64,000 nt of DNA from Tabrizicola_A aquatica (GTDB taxonomy: Bacteria; Pseudomonadota; Alphaproteobacteria; Rhodobacterales; Rhodobacteraceae): the NCBI GenBank assembly GCA_965194375.1, contig OZ239428.1; one strand, given 5' to 3'. Below the pieces are notes generated by a model. The model had not been told where the DNA came from, searched no databases, and was given only the letters and a program-made list of their open reading frames with translations. Numbering within the stretch: position 1 is the stretch's first letter; each line of letters begins with the position of its first letter. The position numbers were made by a program, and so were the translations under genes. Positions 1 to 7,576 of the stretch are shown in pieces.

Positions 1-1
1 G

Positions 2-130
2 AACCCGCTGGGACTTTATCTCCACTTGGGCGGTGTGGGCCTGACGGCGGGGCAGCTCCTCAGCCTGCCGATGATCATCGCCGGGCTTTGGGTCTTGGCG
101 CGGGCCCGGCAGACCCCGCCGCAAGCATGA
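2..130 (+). CDS. lgt: Prolipoprotein diacylglyceryl transferase, C-terminal end (partial)
   Basis: Only the last 42 codons are in the window; the gene begins upstream of base 1. The visible peptide ends with a glycine/leucine-rich segment containing GQLLSLPMIIAGLWVL, which matches the last transmembrane helix of Lgt, the inner-membrane enzyme that transfers diacylglycerol to the lipobox cysteine of prolipoproteins. The TGA stop overlaps the ATG of the next gene (ATGA), so the two are probably translationally coupled. The order lgt, MidA-type methyltransferase, pgeF is common in Rhodobacterales and supports the call. The catalytic HGGL region lies outside the window. Confidence 0.75.
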   Translation, partial: NPLGLYLHLGGVGLTAGQLLSLPMIIAGLWVLARARQTPPQA

Positions 131-1179
131 CCGCGCTGGCCGAGATCCTGATCCGGCGCATCCGTGAGGATGGGCCGATGACGGTGGCGAGCTACATGGC
201 CGAATGCCTCATGCACCCCGAGCATGGCTATTACACCACTAGGCCGCCCTTTGGCGCCCAAGGCGACTTCGTCACCGCCCCCGAGATCAGCCAGATGTTC
301 GGCGAGTTGATCGGCCTTTGCTTGGCGCAATCTTGGCTTGATCAGGGTGCACCCGCGCCCTTTACGCTGGCCGAATTGGGCCCGGGTCGCGGCACGCTGA
401 TGGCCGATGTCTTGCGCGCGACGCGCGGCGTGCCGGGATTTCATGCGGCCATGCGATTGGTGCTGCACGAAGCCTCTCCCGCCTTGCGCGCGGTGCAGGC
501 GCACGCCCTGCGGGGCTTTCATCCGCAGTGGATCGCAGAGATCGACGCCCTGCCCGACCAGCCCCTCTTTCTGATCGCGAACGAATTCTTCGATGCCCTG
601 CCGATCCACCAATACCAGCGGACCCAAGGCCAGTGGCACGAACGGCTGATCGGGCTACAGGCGGACCATCTGGCCTTTGGTATCGCGCCAGACCCCACCA
701 ACGGCGGCCCCGGCCCACAGTTTGCGGCGGAACCTGAGGGGACCGTCGTGGAAACCTGCCCGCAGGCGCGGCCCTACATGGCCACGATCCAGCACCGCCT
801 GCACGCCCATGGCGGCCTTGCGCTGATCGTCGATTACGGGGGCTGGCGGTCAAAGGGCGACACGCTGCAGGCCCTGAAATCCCACGCCTTCACCGACCCC
901 TTGGCCGAACCGGGCCGCGCCGATCTGACCGCCCATGTCGATTTCGAGGCGCTGGCCGCAGGCTGGGCGCCCTATCGCTACACCACCCAAGGCGCGTTTC
1001 TGACCGCGCTCGGGATCGAGGCCCGCGCGGCACGGCTGGCGCAGGGTCTGACCGGACCAGCCTTGGAAAATCACCGCGCCGCGCATCACCGCTTGACCAA
1101 TGACGCCGAAATGGGTTCGCTGTTCAAAGTGCTGGCCCTTTACGGCCCCTCTGCCCCACCGCCGCCCGGTTTTGCCTGA
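127..1179 (+). CDS. Class I SAM-dependent methyltransferase, MidA/NDUFAF7 family
   Basis: A 350-residue protein of the DUF185 (MidA/NDUFAF7) family. The start at 127 overlaps the lgt stop; an upstream in-frame start at 88 would lie inside lgt. Family landmarks are GDFVTAPEISQMFGE (about residues 47-60), the SAM-binding motif ELGPGRGTL (83-91) and ANEFFDALP (151-159). In mitochondria the family methylates an arginine of the complex I subunit NDUFS2. A similar role on bacterial NuoD is only an inference. It sits in the lgt-MTase-pgeF operon, 17 bp before pgeF. The family assignment is secure; the substrate is not shown by the sequence. Confidence 0.9.
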   Translation: MTALAEILIRRIREDGPMTVASYMAECLMHPEHGYYTTRPPFGAQGDFVTAPEISQMFGELIGLCLAQSWLDQGAPAPFTLAELGPGRGTLMADVLRATRGVPGFHAAMRLVLHEASPALRAVQAHALRGFHPQWIAEIDALPDQPLFLIANEFFDALPIHQYQRTQGQWHERLIGLQADHLAFGIAPDPTNGGPGPQFAAEPEGTVVETCPQARPYMATIQHRLHAHGGLALIVDYGGWRSKGDTLQALKSHAFTDPLAEPGRADLTAHVDFEALAAGWAPYRYTTQGAFLTALGIEARAARLAQGLTGPALENHRAAHHRLTNDAEMGSLFKVLALYGPSAPPPPGFA

Positions 1180-1196
1180 TTGCCTGAAAGACGCAG

Positions 1197-1946
1197 ATGC
1201 TGGAAATCATTACCTCGGATGCCCTTGCGCCCCGTCATGGCTTTTTCACCCGAAAGGGTGGCGCGTCCTCGGGCATTTTCGCCGGGCTGAATTGCGGCAC
1301 TGGCAGTTCGGATCAGGCCGAGATCGTCGCCATCAACCGCGCCCGCGTCGCCGATGCGATGGGTCTGGGGGTGGAGGGCTTGGTCAGCGTGCATCAGGTC
1401 CATTCGCCCGATGTGGTGACCGTCACCGCCCCCCTTGCCGACCGGCCCCGCGCCGATGCGATGGTGACAGCCACGCCGGGCTTGGCGCTGGCGGTGTTGA
1501 CCGCCGATTGCCAGCCGGTGCTTTTTGCCGATGCCAAGGCGGGCGTGATCGGCGCGGCCCATGCGGGCTGGAAAGGCGCGCGCGATGGGGTGATGGAGGC
1601 CACGCTCGATGCCATGGAAGTCCTTGGCGCGCGGCGCGGGCAGATCACCGCCGTGATTGGCCCCTGCATCAGCCAGACCGCCTATGAGGTGGGTCAGGAG
1701 TTTTTTGAAAGCTTCACCGACGATGCCCCCGAGGCCCGGCGGTTTTTCGTGAACGGCAATGGAGACCGTTATCTCTTTGATCTGCCGTCCTATGGGCTGT
1801 GGCGGCTGCGCGAGGCCGGGGTGGGCCATGCCGACTGGACGCGCCACTGCACCTACCGCGATCCGGCCCGGTTCTATTCCTACCGCCGCACCACCCATGC
1901 CGGTGAGGCCGACTATGGACGGCAGATTTCAGTCATCCGGCTGTGA
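1197..1946 (+). CDS. pgeF: Peptidoglycan editing factor PgeF (YfiH/YlmD, Cu-oxidase_4 family)
   Basis: A 249-residue single-domain protein of the multicopper polyphenol oxidase/laccase fold family. The metal-binding triad is visible: the second His of HQVH (residue 69), Cys105 in TADCQPV and His122 in AAHAGWKG. The GPCISQTAYEVG signature follows at about 155-166. In E. coli PgeF (YfiH) removes wrongly built muropeptides carrying L-Ser in place of L-Ala; older annotations call the family purine nucleoside phosphorylase or laccase. It lies 17 bp after the methyltransferase and is the last gene of the lgt operon. Length and motifs are typical. Confidence 0.92.
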   Translation: MLEIITSDALAPRHGFFTRKGGASSGIFAGLNCGTGSSDQAEIVAINRARVADAMGLGVEGLVSVHQVHSPDVVTVTAPLADRPRADAMVTATPGLALAVLTADCQPVLFADAKAGVIGAAHAGWKGARDGVMEATLDAMEVLGARRGQITAVIGPCISQTAYEVGQEFFESFTDDAPEARRFFVNGNGDRYLFDLPSYGLWRLREAGVGHADWTRHCTYRDPARFYSYRRTTHAGEADYGRQISVIRL

Positions 1947-2205
1947 TCGGGGCAAGACTGCGGCGGGCTTGCCCGATGATTGCCACCAAATCAGAAACAA
2001 TCCGGGGCCATTGTTTCGATTTTTGCTGATTTCTTGGAGTTTTCAGGCCCGTGTGGGTGGGGGTGGGCTTGCCACAATTGCCCCATGCCGCGGGGCAAAA
2101 AAACCTCAGCCGGGCAAGACAGGGCCAAATCCCTGCCGCAAACTGTGGCGAAACTGGTCCCAAGGTCGGGCCCATCCCCGACAGGTTCGCAGTTGGAGCA
2201 TCGCC

Positions 2206-2355
2206 ATGAAAAAAGACCGCCGCTGGATGAAATCCGTCATCGCCGCCTCGAACGAGGTGCAGGTCAGCCTGCCTTGGGCGCGGGGCACCCGCCGCCGCCC
2301 TGAAGCGATGAAACCCGCCGCAAAAGCGGCCCCGCGCGCCCAGGCGGCCCGCTGA
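2206..2355 (+). CDS. Small basic hypothetical protein (49 aa)
   Basis: A 49-codon reading frame starting MKKDRRWMKSVIAASN and rich in Arg, Lys and Ala, with the segment LPWARGTRRRPEAM in its middle. A GGAG ribosome-binding site lies about 8 bases before the ATG, and a strong intrinsic terminator begins 36 bp after the stop, so it looks like a separately expressed unit. From memory, short proteins with this MKxDRRWxKSV opening and LPWARG centre recur in Rhodobacterales, but I cannot verify that here. There is no signal peptide, membrane segment or known domain. The charge suggests nucleic-acid or ribosome contact, which is speculation. Confidence 0.7.
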   Translation: MKKDRRWMKSVIAASNEVQVSLPWARGTRRRPEAMKPAAKAAPRAQAAR

Positions 2356-2390
2356 TCTACCTTCAGACCGCGCCACCGCGCGCAACGACA

Positions 2391-2424
2391 AGGGCCGCGG
2401 GGGCACGCCCCCCGGCCCTTTTTG
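2391..2424 (+). terminator. Intrinsic terminator after the 49-aa gene
   Basis: The stem is formed by GGGCC and GGGGG pairing with CCCCC and GGCCC around a CACG loop, followed directly by TTTTT. It lies 36 bp past the stop at 2355. Confidence 0.8.
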
Positions 2425-2717
2425 CATGCCAATGCGCCGAAAGCGGGTGCGTCACGGGGCTGACGAATCACATTTGCCCCGCTTGGGTGGCCGATTGTTC
2501 GCAGGGGCAAAAACAATCCGGCCTTCCTGATGAAGATCGGGGCGCAAACCTGCCCAATTAAGGATAAATTTTGACAGCCCGTCCCGATTGCGCCATCTTC
2601 TGCCTCACAGATGTCCCTCTGTGAAACCAGCGGTGGCGGCGCGGTAAGACCTCAACGGCTCCCCCCATCGCGACCCAGATCGGCCCCATCGGGCCATCAC
2701 GGGATTGCGCACGGTCA

Positions 2718-2766
2718 AGGCCGCCCCGGTGCTCCTCTGGCACCATCACGGGGCGGCCTGAGCTTT
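2718..2766. terminator. Long hairpin downstream of lrp
   Basis: The arms AGGCCGCCCCG (2718-2728) and CGGGGCGGCCT (2749-2759) are perfect inverted repeats with an inner GGTG/CACC pairing. It lies 29 bp beyond the lrp stop on the minus strand. The T-run (TTTT) is on the plus-strand side, so its direction as a terminator is unclear. Confidence 0.45.
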
Positions 2767-2787
2767 TCCGGGGTCGCGCTTCTGATC

Positions 2788-3288
2788 TCAGGCGTTCTTG
2801 GCCAGCCGCGCCTCAAGCACGTCAAAGGGCAGGCCCGGCTCGTCCTTGGCGCAGCGGATCACAAGGCTGGTTTTCACCGAGGCCACATTGTCCGCCGAGG
2901 TCAGCCCTTCGGTCAGAAAGCTTTGAAAGGTCGACAGATCAGGCGCCACGCATTTCAGAATGAAATCGATCTCGCCGTTCAGCATGTGACACTCGCGCAC
3001 CAAGGGCCACTCGCGGCAGCGCTGTTCAAAGGCCGACAGGTCCACCTCGGCCTGACTACGCAGCCGCACCATGGCGAAAACCTTCACCTCAAAACCCAAT
3101 TCGCGCGCGTCGATATCGGCGTGGTAGCCCTTGATATAACCCTCTTCCTCCAGCGTGCGCACGCGGCGCAGGCAGGGCGGGGCCGAGATTCCCACGCGGC
3201 TGGCCAGTTCCACATTCGTCATCCGCCCATCGGCCTGCAACTCGGCCAGAATGCGACGATCGATTGGGTCCAGCTTTGAGGTGGCCAT
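2788..3288 (-). CDS. lrp: Lrp/AsnC family transcriptional regulator
   Basis: A 166-residue regulator. The N-terminal winged helix-turn-helix is clear (LDPIDRRILAELQADGRM, then NVELASRVGISAPPCLRRV), and the C-terminal half is a RAM effector-binding domain with the family pattern HMLNGEIDFILKC. The ATG at 3288 was chosen because GGGAGA precedes it and the protein then starts right before the HTH; upstream codons add 31 residues unlike the family. It is divergent from trxB and shares a 159-bp promoter region with an Lrp-like palindrome. It probably responds to an amino acid and represses itself; control of trxB is an inference from position. Confidence 0.92.
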   Translation of the reverse strand: MATSKLDPIDRRILAELQADGRMTNVELASRVGISAPPCLRRVRTLEEEGYIKGYHADIDARELGFEVKVFAMVRLRSQAEVDLSAFEQRCREWPLVRECHMLNGEIDFILKCVAPDLSTFQSFLTEGLTSADNVASVKTSLVIRCAKDEPGLPFDVLEARLAKNA

Positions 3289-3332
3289 GCGTGTCTCCCT
3301 TTTGGACTGCTTATTAGGCGCAAGGGCAGCTC

Positions 3333-3351
3333 TGCGCAATAATATTTCGCA
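3333..3351. promoter_or_regulatory. Putative Lrp-type operator between lrp and trxB
   Basis: TGCGCAATAATATTTCGCA is an imperfect palindrome (8 of 9 arm positions match) with an AT-rich centre, typical of Lrp/AsnC sites. It lies 45 bp upstream of lrp and 96 bp upstream of trxB, and a further half-site-like TGCGCAA follows at 3354. Confidence 0.5.
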
Positions 3352-3447
3352 CCTGCGCAACTTTTCGTCATGATCCCCCAAAGCCTAGGGGTTCCCCGTG
3401 CCGCGCGGCGGGCCTATATGAAGGCAAGCAAGAATCCGGGGGATACC

Positions 3448-4386
3448 ATGGCCAACACCAAGCACACGCGCGTTCTGATCATCGGCTCGGGCCCGGCAGG
3501 CTATACCGCCGCCGTCTATGCCGCGCGGGCCATGCTGAACCCGGTTCTGGTGCAGGGTCTGCAACCCGGCGGGCAGTTGACCATCACCACCGAGGTGGAA
3601 AACTGGCCAGGCGAGACGCATATCCAAGGCCCGGAGCTGATGGTGAACATGCAGGCCCATGCCGAGGCGATGGGGGCCGAGGTGATTTCGGATTACATCA
3701 CCTCGCTTGATCTGCAAAAGCGCCCCTTCACCGCAGAGGCCGACAGCGGCACCACCTACACCGCTGATGCGGTGATCCTGGCCACCGGCGCACAGGCCAA
3801 ATGGCTGGGCCTGCCGTCGGAGGAAAAGTTCAAGGGCTTTGGCGTCTCGGCCTGCGCCACCTGTGACGGGTTTTTCTACCGTGGCAAGGAGGTTGTGGTG
3901 ATTGGTGGCGGCAATACGGCGGTGGAAGAGGCGTTATTCCTCACCAATTTCGCCTCGAAGGTGACGCTGATCCACCGCCGCGATTCTTTGCGGGCTGAAA
4001 AGATCATGCAGGATCGGCTGTTCAAGAATCCCAAGGTTGAGTTGGTGTGGAACTCGGAGGTGACCGAGGTGCAGGGCACCGAGGCCCCCTTGGGCGTAAC
4101 CGGCGTGAAAACCCGCAACCTGCAAACCGGGGCCGAAGCCGTGATCCCCTGCGCAGGGTTCTTTGTGGCCATCGGCCACGCGCCCGCGTCGGAGCTGGTG
4201 AAAGACCAGCTGGAACTGCACTCGGGCGGCTATGTGACGGTCGAGCCGGGCTCGACCCGCACTGCGATTCCCGGTGTGTTTGCGGCGGGCGATCTGACCG
4301 ATCACATCTACCGTCAGGCCGTGACCAGCGCCGGGATGGGCTGCATGGCCGCTTTGGACGCCGAGAAGTTTCTGTCAGGGCACTAA
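3448..4386 (+). CDS. trxB: Thioredoxin-disulfide reductase
   Basis: A 312-residue flavoprotein that reduces thioredoxin with NADPH. Visible motifs are the FAD-binding GSGPAG (13-18), the redox-active CATC (136-139) followed by Asp, the NADPH-binding GGGNTA (153-158) and the C-terminal FAD-contacting AAGDLTD. The start at 3448 follows a purine-rich CCGGGGG site and gives the normal family length; the 26 upstream in-frame codons are non-homologous. It is transcribed divergently from lrp. A GC-rich hairpin (4395-4416) follows the stop. Confidence 0.96.
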   Translation: MANTKHTRVLIIGSGPAGYTAAVYAARAMLNPVLVQGLQPGGQLTITTEVENWPGETHIQGPELMVNMQAHAEAMGAEVISDYITSLDLQKRPFTAEADSGTTYTADAVILATGAQAKWLGLPSEEKFKGFGVSACATCDGFFYRGKEVVVIGGGNTAVEEALFLTNFASKVTLIHRRDSLRAEKIMQDRLFKNPKVELVWNSEVTEVQGTEAPLGVTGVKTRNLQTGAEAVIPCAGFFVAIGHAPASELVKDQLELHSGGYVTVEPGSTRTAIPGVFAAGDLTDHIYRQAVTSAGMGCMAALDAEKFLSGH

Positions 4387-4394
4387 GCCCTTTT

Positions 4395-4416
4395 CCCGCG
4401 CCAAGACCGGCGCGGG
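4395..4416 (+). terminator. GC-rich hairpin after trxB
   Basis: CCCGCGCC and GGCGCGGG pair around a 6-base loop, 8 bp after the trxB stop. There is no T-run behind it, so termination would have to be factor-assisted or weak. Confidence 0.4.
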
Positions 4417-4519
4417 CCCCCACCCCACTGTGCCATTTCTGCCGCGCAGCACCTGCGTGAACGGCAGAATGCGCCCATAAACCAAGGTTTGGCTTGGCTT
4501 TGGCTGCGCGCCATGAGAT

Positions 4520-4918
4520 ATGTTCATCATTGAACAAACTTTTGACGCCGCGATGAACGCCCCACAAACCCCTGCCTTTCTGCCCGATGAGGACGCGCTT
4601 TTCCGCGTTCTGCGGCAGCTTGACCGGGTGCCAGAGGCCTCACAGCGCGCCACCGCCGAAACTCTGGGCCTTTCGCTGGGCAAGCTGAATGCGCTTTTGC
4701 AGGCAGCTCAAGCGGCGGGGTTCATCCGCATCACCGACCGCGACAGCACCGATCGCCGCCAGCGCTTTGCCTATGCGCTGACCGCGAAGGGTGGGGCCGA
4801 AAAGTCCCGGCTGGCCGATCGGTTTCTGGCAGGAAAGCTTGCCGAATATCTTGCGCTGCACGCCGAATTGACTGGGCAAGCAGCAGGAATAGTGACGCTT
4901 AAACAAAGGACTGAGGTC
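4520..4918 (+). CDS. MarR-type winged HTH reading frame, in frame with sat/cysC and without its own stop
   Basis: About 133 codons resembling the EPS-associated MarR-family regulators: a winged helix-turn-helix (ALFRVLRQLDRVPEASQ, then ETLGLSLGKLNALL), a wing (RRQRFAYALT) and the C-terminal helix FLAGKLAEYLALHAEL. Such proteins normally end here at about 110-120 residues. In this sequence no stop codon occurs and the frame continues through AAGIVTLKQRTEV into the ATP sulfurylase start at 4919. Candidate starts are 4520 and 4553. A palindrome at 4521-4536 overlaps the first ATG, which favours 4553. It could be a real fusion, a regulator that lost its stop, or a base error. Confidence 0.6.
4521..4536. 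promoter_or_regulatory. Palindromic operator candidate for the MarR-like regulator
   Basis: TGTTCATCATTGAACA has perfect 6-base arms around TCAT. It lies just ahead of the likely MarR start at 4553, a position typical for autoregulation by MarR proteins. Function is inferred. Confidence 0.5.
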
Positions 4919-6622
4919 ATGCAGAACAACCATGCTCCATTGCCGGAGCTTTATGTTTCCTACGACTCCGCACAGAAACTGAAGCATGAGGCCGCCACGC
5001 TGCCCTCGTGGGATCTGACCGCGCGTCAGGTCTGCGACCTTGAACTTCTGATGAACGGCGGGTTCTACCCGCTGAAGGGCTTTCATTCCGAGGCCGATTA
5101 CAACGGTGTTGTCGAGAACATGCGCACGGCGGACGGCCATCTGTGGCCCATTCCGGTGACGCTGGACGTCAACGAGGCCTTTGCCGAAAAGGTCGCCCCC
5201 GGTCAGGACATCGCGCTGCGCGACGCTGAAGGCGTGATCTTGGCCATCATGTCGGTGACCGACAAATATGTGCCGAACAAGGCACGCGAGGCCGAGATGG
5301 TGTTTGGCGCCGATGATCTGGCGCATCCGGCGGTGAATTACCTGCACAATCAAGCGGGTAAGGTCTATCTGGGCGGCCCGGTGACGGGTATCCAGCAGCC
5401 AGTTCATTATGATTTCAAGGCCCGCCGCGACACCCCCAATGAATTGCGCGCGTTCTTCCGCAAGGTGGGCTGGCAGAAGGTTGTGGCCTTCCAAACCCGC
5501 AACCCGCTTCATCGCGCGCATCAGGAACTGACCTTCCGCGCCGCCAAAGAGGCGCAGGCCAACCTTCTGATCCACCCCGTTGTGGGCATGACCAAGCCGG
5601 GCGATGTGGACCACTTTACCCGCGTGCGCTGCTATGAGGCGGTGATCGACAAGTATCCGGCCTCGACCACCACCATGTCCTTGCTGAACCTTGCCATGCG
5701 TATGGCTGGCCCGCGTGAGGCGGTCTGGCACGGGCTGATCCGTCGCAATCATGGCGTGACGCATTTCATCGTCGGCCGCGACCATGCCGGCCCCGGCAAG
5801 AACAGCGCGGGCCAAGATTTCTACGGCCCCTATGACGCGCAAGAGCTGTTCAAAAAGCACGAGGCCGAGATTGGCGTGACCATGGTTGATTTCAAGCACA
5901 TGGTCTATGTGCAGGAAAAGGCACAGTATTATCCGGCCAACGAAGTGCCGGAAGGCTGCACGGTTCTGGACATTTCCGGCACCGAACTGCGCCGCCGCCT
6001 GCGTGAGGGACTGGATATCCCTGAGTGGTTCTCGTTCCCCGAGGTGGTGACGCAGCTGCGCAAGACCTCTCCTGCGCGCGACAAGCAGGGCTTTACGGTG
6101 TTCTTCACCGGGCTTTCCGGTTCGGGCAAATCGACCATTGCCAATGCGCTGATGGTCAAGCTGATGGAGCAGGGCGGGCGTCCGGTGACGCTGTTGGACG
6201 GTGATGTGGTGCGCAAGCATCTGTCGTCGGAGCTGGGCTTTTCCAAAGAGCACCGCGACATCAACATCCGCCGCATCGGCTATGTCGCCAGCGAGATCAC
6301 CAAGAACGGCGGCATCGCGATCTGTGCGCCCATCGCGCCCTATACCGCCACCCGCCGCGCTGTGCGTGAGATGATCGAAAACTACGGGTCCTTCCTTGAG
6401 GTCCATGTCGCCACCTCGGTCGAGGAATGCGAACGGCGCGACCGCAAGGGGCTTTACAAGCTGGCCCGCGAAGGCAAGATCAAGGAATTCACAGGCATTT
6501 CAGACCCTTATGAAGCGCCCACCAATGCCGAACTGGTGATCGACACTGAAGGCACCCAAGTGGATTCTTGCGCCCATCAGGTGATCTTGATGCTGGAGTC
6601 GATGGGCCTGATAAAAGCCTAA
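4919..6622 (+). CDS. sat/cysC: Bifunctional sulfate adenylyltransferase / adenylylsulfate kinase
   Basis: 567 residues from the ATG at 4919, which has AGGA 8 bases upstream and begins MQNNHAPLPELYVSYDSA as in Rhodobacterales homologues. The N-terminal two thirds is ATP sulfurylase (PUA-like region, then QTRNPLHRAH with the catalytic HxxH near residue 198, and GRDHAG). The C-terminal third is APS kinase with the P-loop GLSGSGKST at about 398-406 and the DGD, FSKEHRDINIRR and ISDPYE motifs. Together they convert sulfate to APS and then PAPS in the cytoplasm for assimilation or sulfation. The reading frame is open upstream through a MarR-like domain, so a longer fused product is possible. A terminator follows at 6650. 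Confidence 0.95.
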   Translation: MQNNHAPLPELYVSYDSAQKLKHEAATLPSWDLTARQVCDLELLMNGGFYPLKGFHSEADYNGVVENMRTADGHLWPIPVTLDVNEAFAEKVAPGQDIALRDAEGVILAIMSVTDKYVPNKAREAEMVFGADDLAHPAVNYLHNQAGKVYLGGPVTGIQQPVHYDFKARRDTPNELRAFFRKVGWQKVVAFQTRNPLHRAHQELTFRAAKEAQANLLIHPVVGMTKPGDVDHFTRVRCYEAVIDKYPASTTTMSLLNLAMRMAGPREAVWHGLIRRNHGVTHFIVGRDHAGPGKNSAGQDFYGPYDAQELFKKHEAEIGVTMVDFKHMVYVQEKAQYYPANEVPEGCTVLDISGTELRRRLREGLDIPEWFSFPEVVTQLRKTSPARDKQGFTVFFTGLSGSGKSTIANALMVKLMEQGGRPVTLLDGDVVRKHLSSELGFSKEHRDINIRRIGYVASEITKNGGIAICAPIAPYTATRRAVREMIENYGSFLEVHVATSVEECERRDRKGLYKLAREGKIKEFTGISDPYEAPTNAELVIDTEGTQVDSCAHQVILMLESMGLIKA

Positions 6623-6649
6623 CAGCCCAGCTATTCGGGAAAGTTAACG

Positions 6650-6675
6650 CGCCGTCCCGAAAGGGGCGGCGTTTT
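6650..6675 (+). terminator. Intrinsic terminator after sat/cysC
   Basis: CGCCGTCCC and GGGGCGGCG pair around a GAAA tetraloop and are followed by TTTT, 27 bp after the stop. Confidence 0.85.
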
Positions 6676-6697
6676 CGCTGTCTGCGGGGGGGAGCCC

Positions 6698-6925
6698 TTA
6701 GTGAACGTTCACCGGATCCATCTCATGCTGGCGCGCCAGCACGAAGGCCAGGTTGCGGTCGGCCACCAAAGCCAGCCGCGCGCCATCGGGGCGGTTGACG
6801 GAATAGACCGTGGAAAGCCCGCCCACCTTGGCCTGCACGTCGGCCGGAAGATCGGCGACTTGCACCGCGCGGATATAGACGATGCTGCGTTCGGCTGCCG
6901 GCAGCGCGTCGAATTTCACGTTCAT
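6698..6925 (-). CDS. DUF1150 family protein
   Basis: A 75-residue protein of the DUF1150 family (opening MNVKFDALPAAERSIVYIR; core SVNRPDGARLALVADRNLAF). Its biochemical role is unknown. It is encoded 11 bp downstream of the small heat-shock protein on the same strand and so is very likely co-transcribed from the RpoH-like promoter at 7417-7446. The pairing of DUF1150 with Hsp20 is common in alphaproteobacteria and suggests a part in the heat-stress response. No membrane segments or catalytic motifs are visible. Confidence 0.88.
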   Translation of the reverse strand: MNVKFDALPAAERSIVYIRAVQVADLPADVQAKVGGLSTVYSVNRPDGARLALVADRNLAFVLARQHEMDPVNVH

Positions 6926-6936
6926 GACAGCCCTCC

Positions 6937-7350
6937 TTACTTGCGACCGATCTTGATCGTTTGCACAATGGTTTCCGGCACTTGGCGGCGCAGGTCGATG
7001 TTCAAAAGCCCGTGGTCAAGCCCGGCCCCCGCCACTTCGACCCCGTCGGCCAGCACGAACGAGCGCTGAAAGGCGCGGGCGGCGATGCCGCGGTGCAGGA
7101 AAACACGGTCGGCGCCGTCATCGCCTTGGCGGCCACGCACGACCAATTGGCGGTCTTCGACCGTGATCGCCAGATCTTCCTCGCGAAAGCCCGCGACGGC
7201 CAGTGTGATGCGATAGGTGTTGTCCGAGGTCGCCTCAATATTAAAGGGCGGATAGCCTTCGGAGGCGGTTTTGGCGGTGCGTTCGACCAGTCGTTCCAAC
7301 TGTTCAAACCCCAACAGGAAAGGGTGGGCACCGAAGCTGAGTTTCGTCAT
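6937..7350 (-). CDS. Small heat-shock protein, Hsp20/IbpA family
   Basis: A 137-residue alpha-crystallin protein. It opens MTKLSFGAHPFLLGFEQLE, followed by the beta-sandwich with PPFNIEATSDNTYRITLAVAGF (about 34-55) and the family's L-x-V-x-G-like LVVRGRQG; RGIAARAFQRSFVLAD is characteristic of the IbpA branch. Such holdases bind unfolded proteins as oligomers and pass them to DnaK/ClpB. The ATG at 7350 has AAGGA 8 bases upstream; the longer open frame adds 78 residues of non-homologous sequence that contain the promoter. It forms an operon with DUF1150. Confidence 0.93.
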   Translation of the reverse strand: MTKLSFGAHPFLLGFEQLERLVERTAKTASEGYPPFNIEATSDNTYRITLAVAGFREEDLAITVEDRQLVVRGRQGDDGADRVFLHRGIAARAFQRSFVLADGVEVAGAGLDHGLLNIDLRRQVPETIVQTIKIGRK

Positions 7351-7416
7351 GATCCATGTCCTTGATCCAAGCGACATCTGTGGTCCGGCCCCGGAGTGCG
7401 GCGGCCAGTCTTGACA

Positions 7417-7446
7417 AATATGGGGCGGGCAAGGACGCGGCGCAAG
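7417..7446 (-). promoter_or_regulatory. RpoH (sigma-32)-type promoter for hsp20
   Basis: On the minus strand CTTGCGC is followed after exactly 14 bases by CCCCATATT, close to the sigma-32 consensus CTTGAAA-N(11-16)-CCCCAT-T. It lies 67 bp upstream of the hsp20 ATG, as expected for a heat-shock gene. Confidence 0.65.
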
Positions 7447-7576
7447 ACCCGGTAGGCCGCGAAAATCAACCGGGTTCTGCGTAAAAATAATGCGAGAGAT
7501 CAAGATTCTTGCCCATGCCAAGGCCGAATCGATGTATCCTTTATAAAAGCAAGAATGATCGGACCAAGATCCAGCC

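Larger units (their letters stand above)
2356..2787. other. Intergenic region between the 49-aa gene and lrp
   Basis: No convincing gene is seen in these 432 bases. The region contains the terminator at 2391-2424 and a long GC-rich hairpin at 2718-2759. Between them is about 290 bp of relatively AT-richer sequence with only weak, low-quality reading frames on the minus strand. Confidence 0.6.

Noticed and set aside
2558..2749. A 63-codon minus-strand frame between the small protein and lrp
   Set aside because: It overlaps the long hairpin, lacks a ribosome site and has no coherent composition.
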